Source: Calycina herbarum (Eukaryota; Ascomycota; Leotiomycetes; Helotiales; Pezizellaceae). From it: a stretch of 64,000 nucleotides of DNA. The translations under genes and the position numbers were made by a program. The notes below the pieces were generated by a model. The model did no database searches, was not told the origin of the DNA, and saw only the letters and a list, made by a program, of their open reading frames with translations. The stretch is taken from positions 186,001-250,000 of the forward strand of contig LLEY01000027.1 of NCBI GenBank assembly GCA_001414485.1. The letters are read 5' to 3'. Position 1 is the stretch's first letter. Each line of letters begins with the position of its first letter. Shown here piece by piece: positions 1-11,463 of this stretch.

Positions 1-1586
1 TGCACCTAGAGCGAATATTCTTAGTTGCGCTGCCTCGTTCCATTGACCAGGAAAATGACGATCCGCATGACGGGGAATCGAACAACGCCGACATTGCTTT
101 TGGCGGCTCTCGAAATGAGGGTTTCGACGATTCTCAAGATGCGGGTTCCAATCTGAATGAAAATTATTTTTTGGATAGGGCAAACGTGGCGACAAAAAGA
201 TTCAAGTCGGTGATTAATACAGTCATTATGCTTATTAGGGCAGCTCGTTGGTGGCAAGAGGAATTATTGGCGAAAAAGCGCTCTTCGCTATGCAGTGATA
301 ATGACGAGAAAACAAGATGCCGGAATTGTTCTCGAAAATATCAACTGCTCGCTAACATTCCGGGTCATGTGGACCCACATCGTCAATCTGCATTGAACCG
401 CTTCGGGAACTCTGAATGATTTCCTTAAGAAAGGAGGTTTTCTTTGCCGGAATTGCGGAGCAAAAATAATGATATGCCAGTCCTGTGGTATCAACAGCCA
501 AGGCAAGACTTCTTGCGAGAATTGTGGTGCTGAAGCTTTGGAGTGGGAGGCGGGGAAAAAGGAGGAGGCATTGGAAATCGATGTTCACAACCTCCAGGAG
601 AGTATACCTACGCTTGATCTCTGGGGTATTGAACGACGGGATAAAGCCTCCAATAATCAGTCAACTCCTTCGTATTCTGCTTGCTCTTTCTCACAAAGAG
701 ATAGTAGCGCTCGAGTAGAATACAGCAAAACGATAAACAACCGGCGTGATCTTTCGCTGGCCATGTATGCTACTGCTTTAGGGAGATGGGAGAGCGATGC
801 GTACTGGGTTAGAGGATGCATCTCTGGGGATTTCTTGGGACCGCGACAACTTCTTTTCTCGACCTTGATGGGACGTACGAATAAGGAGCTCAAACAAATC
901 AAGAATTTCTTGCCATTCAGCTCCTTCAGTGCCAATTTGTTTGTCAGTTAGAGAGGAAGGCTGAATGGCAAAGGTCCCCTAGAGAGCAGTTAGCATCATT
1001 CTGGAGGAAGAAATGATAGAGCAGACTTTAGAAGGGGGATCAAATGTAGATGAGGACGCTAGTATGCTAGTCCACGCAATATGGGTACTAGAATATAACA
1101 AGGAATCGGACACTGCCATCAACACGATAGTTGACATCGTTACCCGCAGAGATTATGTTCATCTCTCGAAGATTTTGGTTACATACCGCGAACACTGGGC
1201 TGGACGTGCGTTCAAAGATCTTCGAATATACTGATTGTGGTTTAGTATGTAGCTATTGGTCCCGGTTTTTTGTTTTTTTTTGTTGACCCGTTTCACAGTA
1301 TCAGTTTCTCTATTACATTCTGAATGGCGCCAAAAACAGGACAGTCAGGGAGGCTGTAACCATCCACAGTGGCTTAAACCAAGATGAAGTTAGCATAGAG
1401 TTCGTTGTCAAAGAGTGCATCATCCCCGCAATGGTGCGTTTACATTGGGATCGTTCGCATTTAGAGGCGGTGAAGAAATACTATCTTAATGCCTACGGTG
1501 TGAGTTTAAGAAAGGACACCGCGGCTAAAATGAAAGGACTTATAGGTCAGTTTCTGGAAAGGCTCTGTTTGGAGCGGGACAGCTGA
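1..1586 (+). pseudogene. Decayed or frame-disrupted coding region at left edge
   Basis: Coding-like sequence continues from beyond the left edge but changes frame several times. One frame is open from base 3 to 419 and carries a CxxC pair (TRCRNCSRKYQ). A second frame, about 436-951, has zinc-ribbon-like pairs (CRNCG, CQSCG, CENCG). Near 900-1015 the protein-like reading moves to another frame (QLERKAEWQRSPREQLASFW), and a further frame runs from 1013 to 1234. A clean last exon follows at 1299-1586, after a cacag acceptor, ending in TGA and encoding 95 residues (starts YQFLYYILNG, ends RLCLERDS). I do not recognise the family. It could be a real multi-exon gene whose introns I cannot place, but the number of frame changes favours a relic. 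The 5' end lies outside the window. Confidence 0.4.
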
Positions 1587-2291
1587 ATAGTTTGAGCTAC
1601 TTTGATCTCATACTTCATTGCATCTACTGTATTTACTGATTTCCAAGTTATCTTCTTCGAAGTTTCGGCATGCTTCTTTTCATTGGCGTGAGGTCCATAC
1701 GAATTAGTAGATCAATGAATAGTGTTGGCCATTATTTACTTGCTATGTAGGGACTTTGAAAAATGTCACCATGAGGCTTCAGCGACACTTCAACAACTAA
1801 CCAATCTTAACAGATTCATGATCTTATTTCTGAGTCCATTTATAAACCTATTTTCAAAGCTCCGATTATCAGGACGGCAGCCCCTTCCAAGTTTAACACG
1901 TTCTCGAAATTGGGCATAGGAGTAACTTTTCGAGGCCATAACAGTACGGACAAAGGCTTTCCGTGCCTTGAAGTGCTATTTCTGGCTTCAGCCCCTCGAC
2001 TTGAGAACATCTTTTACGTCCGTTGCGAAATACGAAGATGGCATGCCATGTACTCCGTAGACTTGGAATTGATACCGTAAACCGAAAATAGCGAGAAAAC
2101 ATAAGTTTAAATTGCTTAACGAACTCTAAAGCCAATACAAAAAGAACAACCGGAAATGCATAAAAATGACCCAGCAAGCGTCAATCCATGTTAAGATGGT
2201 GATCGCCCACCTGTTTATGGTGAACTTCATGAAACTTAGGTAAGAAATAAGGACCTCTCTATCAATCCACCAGCATCATTCCACCTCCAAT
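1587..2291. other. Intergenic, no gene seen
   Basis: Between the left-edge coding remnant and the end of the GH114 gene. Only short open frames without domain-like sequence. It presumably holds the 3' UTRs of the converging neighbours. Confidence 0.5.
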
Positions 2292-3242
2292 CTAGCATTT
2301 TCCTGGTGTCTTGTCCATAGCATAAGTCTTTCCATCACACAACATCAACCCCTTCTGACAATCCGCATCCTTCAACACAGTAGACCAACCGGCCAAGTTA
2401 TTCGTTGGGTTACCACTCTCACCATTTCCAGTGCACATGGCAGCGTCTGTGGTATTATCGTAGCAGGGGAATTTGCCATCGTTGGGATATTCGATATGAA
2501 AGACGGGTTTAGCAGGACTAGCTGTAATCCAGTTCTGAAATTGATCTCCACATTCCTTGTATTTCGAACACTCTTCATTGACTGCGAAGTCAACTCCGAT
2601 AGAAATGGCGTAATTAACGAGATCTTTGGCGTTCTTGAGACCAATTGCCATACCTTGGGTGTGTGCTTCGGTAGTGAGGAATTGAAGGTAATCCTTTGCG
2701 TTGTCGAGAGTGAGTTCGGGGGTAAATCCACCACCTTCATTATCGTAGGCGTCCATGTTATCAGGATCAATAGCATCACAACCGAGTTGTTTGGCTTTGG
2801 TAATGCGAGCCTTCATGACCTTTCTGACGTTGTCGGATTTGGTATTGGCCCAAAGTTCTCCGCTCCATGTTTCTCCATCCTCCTGCTTCACTTTTCCACC
2901 TTCGTCAACGCCGGGAGTATGATCAAACTGATCATAATCGTCTCGCCAGTCTTCCGTAGTTCCCGCTGAGAAATAGCAGATGACCTTTTTACCATTGGAT
3001 TTGAGAGTGTTAATATCGGACTGAGCTTTCCCGTTGGTATTATACATGTCGATATCGTAGACATCGACTGGTAAATCTAAAGGTCCATTGTCTCCGAGGA
3101 GGATGATTTGCCATGACAGACCTTTCGTCGGTTGCCAATGAGCTGGGTCTGCTCTCTGTTTGATAGAGACGTCTTCCATGGGTACCGCCATTGATGTTTG
3201 GGCAAGCGCGAGGCCCAAAGGTAGGTAGAGGCTTGAACGCAT
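2292..3242 (-). CDS. Secreted GH114 family hydrolase (endo-alpha-1,4-polygalactosaminidase-like)
   Basis: Single-exon gene of 316 residues. The frame is open for 40 more codons upstream (to 3362), but the ATG at 3242 starts a good signal peptide (MRSSLYLPLGLALAQTSMAV), so it is preferred. The mature part has the TIM-barrel motifs of the GH114 family: YDIDMYNTNG, KVICYFSAGTTEDWRDD, LGCDAIDPDNMDAY, VDFAVNEECSKYKECG and FHIEYPN. The acidic residues in DIDMY, DPDNMD and EEC are the likely catalytic and substrate-binding positions. Characterised bacterial members cleave alpha-1,4-galactosaminoglycan, so a role in remodelling fungal extracellular galactosaminogalactan or that of competitors is plausible but inferred. 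Cysteines near the C-terminus probably form disulfides. Family assignment is confident; substrate is not proven. Confidence 0.9.
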   Translation of the reverse strand: MRSSLYLPLGLALAQTSMAVPMEDVSIKQRADPAHWQPTKGLSWQIILLGDNGPLDLPVDVYDIDMYNTNGKAQSDINTLKSNGKKVICYFSAGTTEDWRDDYDQFDHTPGVDEGGKVKQEDGETWSGELWANTKSDNVRKVMKARITKAKQLGCDAIDPDNMDAYDNEGGGFTPELTLDNAKDYLQFLTTEAHTQGMAIGLKNAKDLVNYAISIGVDFAVNEECSKYKECGDQFQNWITASPAKPVFHIEYPNDGKFPCYDNTTDAAMCTGNGESGNPTNNLAGWSTVLKDADCQKGLMLCDGKTYAMDKTPGKC

Positions 3243-5591
3243 TGTGGTTTGAGTTCGTGAGATAATTTCGGAATAACGAGTGTGAAGGAAGAAGAAAGAT
3301 TTGAGAGGCAGTATCCAAAGAGTTGACCGGTGATGTGATTGGTGAAGTGAAGTAGGATACACGAGGGTCGATGTACTTATATTTAACCGTTCGTGCTTTG
3401 ACTATATTTCAAGTGAGATTAACTTGCTAGCCGTACATAGCCAAATTGGGAAGTTCCCGAGATTTTTCATGGAAAACAACGACTTTTTGCGAAGTATTAC
3501 GAAGGAAGAAAACATGTTGGGCATATTTTTACTGTTGACTAACTTGATTGAAGAAAGCTGACATCTGATGTTAAGGGGCGTAGTTATAGATTGATCGAGG
3601 CCTAGTTCTGAAGGATGAACCTAAAATGAACCTTGACGTTGTGACGAGCCAGTTACCATGTTAGTAAAAAGGACCCCTGCAAACATCGTATTAGCTGAGC
3701 TCTGAGGACTCATTCTTATAACTAAGAGGCTCAGCCATTATTCTCCGGCACTCTTCTATTACCGTGCGATTTTTCAGATAAATTTGGCTAGTGACCGAGA
3801 AGGATTAGAAGCACCCGACTAGAAACTTAATTTCTTGATACTTCCAAGCCTTCTCCATTACCAACTAAGATTGTCTCAAGCTTCTTCGCACGATCATTGT
3901 ATCATATAGAATAAAAGTGGGAGCAGGAGTGACTAGAGAAAAGTAAAAGACTCGAAGGATCAAGAGAGGGCCTGAACTAATTTCGATCGCCAAGGAACGC
4001 TCGAGTATTTGTAAATTCCAAGACCACGATGCTCACCAAGTTACCAGGTTTTTATTCAGACTTGTTCCGATCATTCCAGCCAATAGAACACAAAAAAAGG
4101 GTGGGTATGCTCAGCTCGGCAGTATAAAATGCTGACCGGTATTTGCAAACAGTATAGAAATCTCGTCGGGACTTGCAGATTTCGGACGAATTTGACATAA
4201 AAATAAGCTTGTTTGGCTTTAAGAAAGGACGAATAACAGTAAGACGATAATCGCGAAACAAATAAATGGTCAGCCTGGCTACTAAACCAGCACCTAATTC
4301 GGTGTGACCTCCAAGGTGTACGTTTCAAACTCGCCATGTGCTCGCCATATTGCATTGAGATGAGAGGCGCATGTAATCCTTACTCCGTACCGACTGTTTG
4401 GATTCAGTCATAGATTTTGTGCGACGTAAGGTTAACTGCCAGAAAGGAAAAGAACACAGCCGCCAAAACATCTGGATGTACTGTAAATGAGGCACAGAGT
4501 TCAGGGGCACTCTACGCCGCACTCAACACGCCGCATAACAATTTCACGTGGAGAAATGCCAGCATTTGACAAGGAGATAATCATGCGAAGATCACATCAG
4601 AGAGAGGCTGAGAAGACTCGACTATTCGGGCCTCACGATGGGCAATTTTCTGGTAACGGTGACACCGACAAACCAGAATCATCCTATTGCAGTTAGGCAG
4701 CTCGAAGGACAGACTTTGAGTATGTTTGAGGATGCCGAATAGGCGGAAAATATGGGGATATTACTGGTCCATTCGTATAAAAGAATTGGTGTTCTTTGAA
4801 TGCTTTTCTGATGGTGGGCAAGCCTCTTCGATCTTGGTGATGAATGGTTGAGGTGTATGGGAGACGGTTCCGGCGGCGGTCCAAATTCCCCACGGGCTGC
4901 CTTGAAGAGTTGAGAAGCCAGCGAATCAATCTTGAAAAATTGCGAACGAAGCGCACCCATTGAACTATTATCTAGATAAAAAAGAATCGTGATTAAAACC
5001 TCTCAGGCTAGTTAACTCAATCCAGCGTCATTCCTAACTGTTCAGAAATGTCGTAGGTGTGGCATGGCCGTCCTTGGCCGTCCCCCCTGCGATTCGTTTT
5101 CAACGACAAGAAAGCGTGTATATGGGATATATGGGATATATGGAGAGTGGGGGTTATACTCTGGGTGTGGTCGGGGTCGTTCCTTCCCTTTTTGCCCTTG
5201 CGATGAGTTGAGAGGGAAGGAGCGACTTCCAGGTTGCGCTTTTTCCAGCACATGAAATAGCATCACGTGCTTTCAGATTCTTCAAGTTACCTAACGGGAT
5301 AGTATAATTCGACCTAGTGACTAAACATCCGCTAGATAACGATGAGGTATAATCACGTGGGGAGTTTCAATGCCCGACTTTGAGAAAAAAAGCAGTAAAG
5401 AAACTTGGAGATAAAAGGGGTATATCCTAAACACACATTATAGATATATTAGTGACTTCTTGGGACTCTAAACAAGTATGAGAAATCGTTTCTCTCGCTA
5501 AGGGTAAAGTAGAAGAAGGTAAATCTCAATACCCCTCCACCAAGTGTAGAGCTAGACTACAATTCGAAACGATCTGGAAAAAGCCGAAAAA
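3243..5591. other. Intergenic, promoter side of the GH114 gene; no gene seen
   Basis: About 2.3 kb. It should include the GH114 promoter and 5' leader. The short open frames at 4052-4960 and 5017-5266 show no domain, signal peptide or splice pattern that I can support. Confidence 0.5.
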
Positions 5592-6038
5592 ATGGAGATG
5601 AACGATAGTTGTGAGCAAGAACTGGAGTCAGTTTCAACGGAGAGTGCGAGCGATGAAAATAGCGAGGTAGAAACACCAGATCAACCAGATAAAAGTATAT
5701 CCGTCGATTCCAAATCCGTGTACTCTATTGATAGACTCGTGGGAGGAGAAGACACCAACCAGACTCCCAGTAAAGATACAACGTTCCTAGAGGACTCTTC
5801 CAAAATCAACAAAACAACTTTGTAAAACAGTAAAAGATTCCCAGGAGGACAGTGACAGTGAAGATGTTGTTTTAACATCCCCAGGCGAAAAAAAACTCCA
5901 CCTTCACTGACACTGACGGCAAAGACAGCTTTATCAAGTAGCCGTATTGCCATTTCACCCACTAAGCGAAGGAAACTCAAGCAACGTTCTACCCAAACGA
6001 TACCTGACTCAGAAGACGAAGACGAAGACGAAGACAAG
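5592..6038 (+). pseudogene. Fragment of an acidic Ser/Thr-rich protein, frame-broken
   Basis: An ATG-started frame (5592-5825) encodes 77 residues rich in D, E, S and T. After the stop at 5823, a second frame continues the same style (KTVKDSQEDSDSEDVVLTSPGE). After an eight-A run near 5886, a third frame continues again (SPTKRRKLKQRSTQTIPDSEDEDEDEDK), with a nuclear-localisation-like basic patch next to an acidic patch. Two small frame changes in 450 bp with constant composition suggest a decayed 5' part of a nuclear protein gene. Splicing cannot easily explain the breaks, because the implied introns would be under 30 bp. No family recognised. An alternative is a low-complexity short gene ending at 5825. 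Confidence 0.4.
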
Positions 6039-6996
6039 GTCAGTGTTAGTGTTAGTATTGATATATCTTTGACATGAAGAATAAGTTCTCGCTAAATAGG
6101 GCTTGATGGGGAGAGGAAGCAAGGTCCTTTGCAAGTTGTTTTGCTGATGGGAGGTAAAAAGCGGGTGTTTCAGTACATCTTTGGTATTTCTTGGCCCACA
6201 AAAACTGTATTTCGTAGTAAATGTCAGAAATTATTAAATGAAACGTTGTACTAAACAAAAATCTCGAGGTGTCGGAAAATGGGAAGGGGAGGCATGCGTC
6301 TGGTAGCTGGTTTCACGTAACTCACTGTACCCAGCTTTTGAATGTTGGGTGGGATATTCTAGGACACCTATAATCATTATACTAGACAATAAAAGGGGAA
6401 GATGTACTTGAGGACGTGCAGTGTAGAAAGTTTGCGAATTTGTTCCTTCTATTTCCATATTATAAAACGTCTTCTAGCTCAATCGAGTTGGCTAAAAACC
6501 ACCCACCACAGTAGACTCCACACCACCACACACACGGTGATTAATATCGCAACATTTGCCATTAAAACAACCGCAGCATAACCTCCTATAGAACAAGTGT
6601 CCGGTGTATGTACTATATATATTCAAATAAGCAACCGGGATTTCGAATCAAAGCAGTTTGATTTAAGTTGGTATTGTGGTGAATTCCGCCGATGTAACAA
6701 TCCGCCGACGAAGAGAGAGTTTCTTTTTTTAAAATTATTTTTGACATACTCAAGAAGTAAACAACACCACTTTTACACGCCCACAAGCCCAAAATTGATG
6801 CAAAACTTCCCCCTAAATATCCCCAAAAGAATAACTAAAACTTCAGGCCCGCCCGCCACACGTGATGTTTCAGTATCGTCTCTGAAAATCAATCCAGGAT
6901 CTAGAGCTGTGAGGGAACTAAATAGCAAAGCGTACCGTACCGTACCATTCTCCTCACTTCTTAATTCCTCCCTTTCTTCTACGCGCCTCCTTCCAT
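6039..6996. other. Intergenic, no gene seen
   Basis: No continuation of the upstream acidic fragment could be followed past about 6040. The frame at 6597-7004 is low-complexity and not convincing. Confidence 0.45.
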
Positions 6997-7264
6997 CTAC
7001 ATGAGATCATGTTCAAAAATTTCCATAACCCAAAAGACTATAAAGTTGAAGTACAAAAGACCTATTGCCCCTACACAATTGCCCTCAGTATACACGTCGA
7101 GGTAGGTTATGAAACCTGCTGCTACGGCGAAAACTAGCCAGAACCAAGGCGCATCTTTTGCTAGAAGTGGCGTATATTTGTGGTAGTAGTAATATATGGG
7201 GAAGATTTCGAGAGAGAAAAGAGACATAGAGAAGGATATCGGTTGTGTTGGTTGCTAGGTCCAT
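6997..7264 (-). pseudogene. Small hydrophobic protein, diverged paralog with a frame break
   Basis: Two overlapping frames together align with the intact 72-residue ORF at 45900-46118. The ATG at 7264 gives MDLATNTTDILL; the frame starting at 7227 then gives MSLFSLEIFPIYYYYHKYTPLLAKDAPWFW. The 45.9-kb copy reads MDPITHTSTLLS, then VFLVALEVFHIFKYNRKYTP, then YLANKDPWFW. The shared KYTPxLAxxxPWFW core and hydrophobic N-terminal helix make common ancestry likely. A one-base offset separates the two halves here, so this copy is either broken or starts at 7227 as a shorter 76-residue protein. The C-terminal part (LVFAVAAGFITYLDVYTEG) has further membrane-like helices not present in the other copy. 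No known family recognised. Confidence 0.45.
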
Positions 7265-8657
7265 TTTGTTGGTTGCTGGGCCCATTCTGTAGGCCATTGT
7301 GTGAGAATCGTAAATTATAACAGAACAGTTTTGAGAATATTGAATTTGTGATGGTGATAGATTCGATTTTGAAGGAGAAAGCAAGATTTAATAATTGAGT
7401 TATGATGTCTTAACGATGTAAAATTAATAGTTCGTAAAGCTAGACCCAAGGGTTGCGGCTACTTTTAGTAGCGCAGTTAGTGCGAGCCGGACTGTTCTCA
7501 CCAGTAATATTACTAGCCAATGGGTACAGAGAAACAACTCCTCCTTTCCTTGATGTCGGTAGAGTACAAAAAATAGCACCCACCTCCACTTCACCCAGCG
7601 GGTGAGATTGCGAAATTGTAAATTGTGCCACGACCCCTTTCAAGATTATACAACCCTCATATCCTCACAATACTAATATTTCCTCGTGTTAAACTGGAGT
7701 ACAAAGAGAACTTGCGGACCGAAGTGAAGTGATCAACTGTACTCGCAAGTTCAAAGGTGACAAGTATGTGGAAAGATATGTTGTTCACTTACCTAGCGTG
7801 TTTCAAGTTCTTGCGCCATACCTCCTAATTCAGCAACTCGAGGATTTGCGCGATGTGCAACAAAAGAGCAATATTAAGCATTCACTCCTCGAAAAGCCAC
7901 AGTTGAACTCTCTAGATTTCCTATTTGGGGCGACGAATGACTGCGAGGCGTCGCTAGTCGTTTTCAAGATTTTCTTTAGGCTGCAAGCCAGAAGGGGCGA
8001 CAGGGCCTTTAAGAATTCCTCCATTCGTGAGTGAAATCTCAAAGGCCCAGTTGCCGAGGGCATACAGGCAAAACAAAACATACTGTACACAACTAAAAAA
8101 GATACCAACCAGCAAAAAAACAATACAAAAAAATAGCAAAAGATCAAACCAACCCGAAGGCTGGAGACTCAAGACGAAATAGCCCTCCAGCCGTCGTACT
8201 GGAACTTTTGACAGATTATTGAAGCTCTATAAAGCCAAAAAACCAAGGTTGGGCACAAAGGGGAAAAGATTGCTTGAATCTTGCCTCGCCCCTCCCCCAC
8301 CTTCCCCAAAAATAATCTGCCAGCTGGTTTCGCCTCCTTTCCAAATGGATCACCGGAGGATCTTGAGGTCGCCAGCGCACCAGTTTTAAAACCACCCTAT
8401 GCTCGATTAAGCTGGTCAACAAATTGAAAGAGTAACAGGAATAATAATAATTGGTGCTACACATTTACATTCTGAATTGGAGAGGACTAATGAATCAACG
8501 CCTAAAAAGCAAGCCGAACTCCACGCTCCAAAGCATCTGTTTTGTACAAAAGACCCAATGGCCAACGAATGTGCTCATCCCCGTAACAGATCCCCTAATT
8601 CCCAATTGTAATAGCATATATCAAGCCCCAAGCCAGCCTTATCTTGTTACTTTCCCA
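7265..8657. other. Intergenic, no gene seen
   Basis: Only short frames of about 100 codons or less without recognisable features. It includes the 3' flank of the Ups1-like gene. Confidence 0.5.
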
Positions 8658-9401
8658 TCACTGCTTGTAAGCACCGTCCGTCGCATTGTACATCGATTCC
8701 CGCTCCATCCTCATTCCATCCAGCACAGCGACGAGACCACCGTGTCGCAGCCTCTCGAGGACTACATTCATTCCCTCCTTCGCATGCCCCATTTGGTTTT
8801 CGGTTTTTCTGCTCGCAATCGCCTCGATACTGCGCTGGATTCCGGACTTGCTCCAAGAGGCCAGAAAGCTCTTCTTGGGCTCCTCGTCCGTTTCCACAGC
8901 AGCAGCTTCCCCCATCCTCGTAGCCCTAGCCCTCAATCGGTCCCCCAGCCTGCTGCGAAACAAAACCGTCGTCTTAACGCCGGTTGTGCCCGACGTCGCG
9001 CTGAAAATATCTCCCTCCCCGCTCGGAACCTGTCGCTGATATTCCTGCTTCTCAATCACACTCAATATACCCGTCCAATCGAGATTCCTGCTCTCCGTCG
9101 TCATCCATCCCTCCTTCACATCGACAGTGCTGGTCTCCAGAATATAGCTCTCGGATTTGCCACCACTGACATTGCCAAGCACGCTCTGCGGGAGCAGTTT
9201 CAGCACGGCAGAGGGCAATCGTGATGATTTCCGATGGATTCGTGTCGTCTGCAGACGACCTGCCTCGTCGATGGTGCGGGAGATGACATCGGAGGAGAGC
9301 ACGTGTGTGCTGTAGGGGTTTGGGTAGCGGAGGAAGTATGCCAGGCAGACGGTGGGGAAGGCGTAGGAATAGTCGTAGGATTTGGTGTAGGATTTAACCA
9401 T
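8658..9401 (-). CDS. ups1: PRELI/MSF1 domain protein, Ups1-like mitochondrial phosphatidic acid transfer protein
   Basis: Single-exon gene of 247 residues starting MVKSYTKSYDYSYAFPTVCLAYFLRYPNPYS. The order of conserved blocks is that of the PRELI domain of the Ups1 branch: FPTVCLAYFLRYPNPYSTHVLSSDVISR, then LQTTRIHRKSSRLPSAVLKLLP, then ESYILETSTVDVKEGWMTTESRNLDWTG. The RYPNPYSTHVLS..ISR stretch is closer to Ups1 than to Ups2/Ups3. In yeast, Ups1 with Mdm35 carries phosphatidic acid across the mitochondrial intermembrane space for cardiolipin synthesis. The C-terminal 80 residues are charged and helical, longer than in yeast. The gene is divergent to TrpRS with about 500 bp between the start codons. 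Confidence 0.88.
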   Translation of the reverse strand: MVKSYTKSYDYSYAFPTVCLAYFLRYPNPYSTHVLSSDVISRTIDEAGRLQTTRIHRKSSRLPSAVLKLLPQSVLGNVSGGKSESYILETSTVDVKEGWMTTESRNLDWTGILSVIEKQEYQRQVPSGEGDIFSATSGTTGVKTTVLFRSRLGDRLRARATRMGEAAAVETDEEPKKSFLASWSKSGIQRSIEAIASRKTENQMGHAKEGMNVVLERLRHGGLVAVLDGMRMERESMYNATDGAYKQ

Positions 9402-9898
9402 TATGACGATGTTGAATTCATTGGTAGTAAAGGGAGTTGAGGGGATTGCGCTTTATAGGAGGAGGTGGTGGGAGGGGAAGGGAATGATACGATGCAGCAT
9501 CGCATGAGTTCAAGAAGGACGTCGAAGTTTATTTGTTCGGCTCCGACCTACCCCTGTCCCTTCACTGGAATCTGGGGAAGTGTGTACTAATCGGGGAGAG
9601 ATCTTTGGTCGTTTTTCACGTGGATTTATTAAAGAAGAACCGGGTATAAACTGGTAGCATTGAGTTTGTTCATAGTAGGTAAACATTCCTATCTAAAACT
9701 TGAAGCCTTTTATTCTCTAACCAGCGTCATAGTGGCAACTTGAAGCTTTGGAGGATGATCACGTGCATTCTACTCACCGCTGATGGATCTGGCTGTTGAC
9801 TGCCAATCCCTCCCACCTCAAGAACACCAAAGCCATTTACCCCTCCAACCTCCGAGTCCAGACAATCGAACCACCCAAATAAGGACAACCATTCCGCC
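9402..9898. promoter_or_regulatory. Divergent promoter region between ups1-like gene and TrpRS
   Basis: 497 bp between two start codons facing away from each other, so it must hold both promoters and 5' leaders. CACGTG hexamers lie near 9618 and 9760. No other element could be assigned. Confidence 0.5.
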
Positions 9899-11463
9899 AT
9901 GGCCGACCCAGAACCCACGATTACCGCTGCTTTGGCGGCAGATGCCCCCGTCACTACAACATCAAAACAAACTGTTGATCCTTGGAATGTAGCCGGAGAG
10001 ATTGGGGCAGACGGGGTCGCAAAGGCAATCAACTACTTGACACTCATTGACGAGTTTGGCACCAAGAAGATTTTGGAAGAGGACTTGGCTCGATTCGAAA
10101 AGGTTACGGGTCAGAAACCACATCGATTTATGCGAAGAGGAATTGTCTTTAGCCATCGTGATTTGAATCTAATTCTGGACCGCCATGAGAGAGGAGAGCC
10201 ATTTTTCTTGTACACTGGCCGTGGACCAAGTAGTGATAGTATGCACATTGGGCACACCATTCCTTTTGAATTTACAAAGTATGTCCCAACTCAATTGCCT
10301 GAATTTCCTCGTTCTGCCGACCTGTTTTGACTGTTCTATCTAAGTTATGGGATTCAGACACTGACTGGTGACTCACAGGTGGTTACAAGATGTGTTCGAT
10401 GTGCCATTGATTATTATGCTTACGGATGACGAGAAATTCATCTTCTCGGAGAAAAAGACCATCGAAGAGGTTCTCAGCTACACTGAAGCAAACTCAAAAG
10501 ACATCATCGCTGTCGGATTTGACCCAAAGAAGACTTTCATATTTAGTGACTATGATTATATGGGAGGAGCTTTTTACAAGAATGTCACACGCATGTCCAA
10601 GATGATCACTCTGAATGTCGCACGGGCAGTATTTGGTTTTAATGACAGGTTGGTGTTTCTTCTCAATTGTCCAGAGATCATGTTCTAATTTTCCCAGTTC
10701 TTGTATAGGCAAAATCCACTTTGGTGCCGTCCAAGGTGCTACCTCCTTCGCGAACTCCTTCCCTCACATCTTCGGCGAAGACGAAAAAATAACCACGCAA
10801 ATTCCCTGCCTGATTCCCTGCGCCATCGACCAAGACCCCTATTTCCGATTGACTCGTGATGTCGCAGCTCGTCTGCACTTCGCGAAGCCAGCCCTCATGC
10901 ACGCCCGTTTCCTCGACGCCTTGCAAGGTCCAGGTTCAAAAATGAGCGCCTCTGTCGATTCCTCTGCGATTTTCATGTACGACGAGCCAAATAAGATCAA
11001 GAATAAGATCAACAGACACGCTTTCTCGGGAGGACAAGTCACTGAAGCGGAACAAAGAGAAAAGGGGGGAGACACCGAAAAGGACGTATCCTACCAATAC
11101 CTAACTTTTTTCCTCGAAGACGACGACGAGCTGGAACAAATCCGAAAAGACTACACATCAGGTAAACTGCTCACCGGAGAACTAAAAGCCAAATGCATCG
11201 CGGAGCTCCAGAAATACGTCAAAGGATTCCAAGAGCGAAGAGCAGCCGTCACCGATGAAGTGGTAGCCGATTTCTTTTCCAGAAAGAAGCTTGAATGGAA
11301 AGGAAATCCAAATGCTGTCGTTGTTGCTAAGCCCACTGGCGAAGGCGAATCATCAGAAGCTGGTGGTGATGGGAAACCTACCAAGAGCCAGCAGAAGAAA
11401 GAGGCGAAGTTGAAGATGGTTGCGGAGAAGAAAGCTGCTAAGGCGGCTGGTTCTGCTTCGTAG
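9899..11463 (+). CDS. WRS1: Cytosolic tryptophanyl-tRNA synthetase
   Basis: Three exons: 9899-10278, 10379-10648 and 10698-11463 (introns of 100 and 49 bp, phases consistent), giving 471 residues. The protein charges tRNA-Trp with tryptophan. Class I signatures are present: HIGH at about residues 116-119 (SDSMHIGHT) and KMSAS at about 298-302 (GSKMSASVDSSAIFMYD). The eukaryotic TrpRS blocks FLYTGRGPSSDSMHIGH, DDEKFIF, FSDYDYMGGAFYKN and FNDSSCIGKIHFGAVQ all read through. The second splice acceptor is the cccag at 10695-10697, because only it restores the SSCIGKIHF block; a cTAAt branch site lies just before it. The C-terminus is lysine-rich. There is no mitochondrial presequence, so this is the cytosolic enzyme. 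Confidence 0.96.

Noticed and set aside
62..92. GTTCGATTCCCC-like B box on the minus strand
   Set aside because: The flanking bases cannot form a T-stem and no A box lies at the right distance.
3243..3362. 40-codon upstream extension of the GH114 gene
   Set aside because: The internal ATG at 3242 begins a proper signal peptide; the extension would bury it and has no features of its own.
8451..9224. 257-codon open frame on the plus strand
   Set aside because: Antisense to the Ups1/PRELI gene, whose minus-strand reading has a clear conserved domain.
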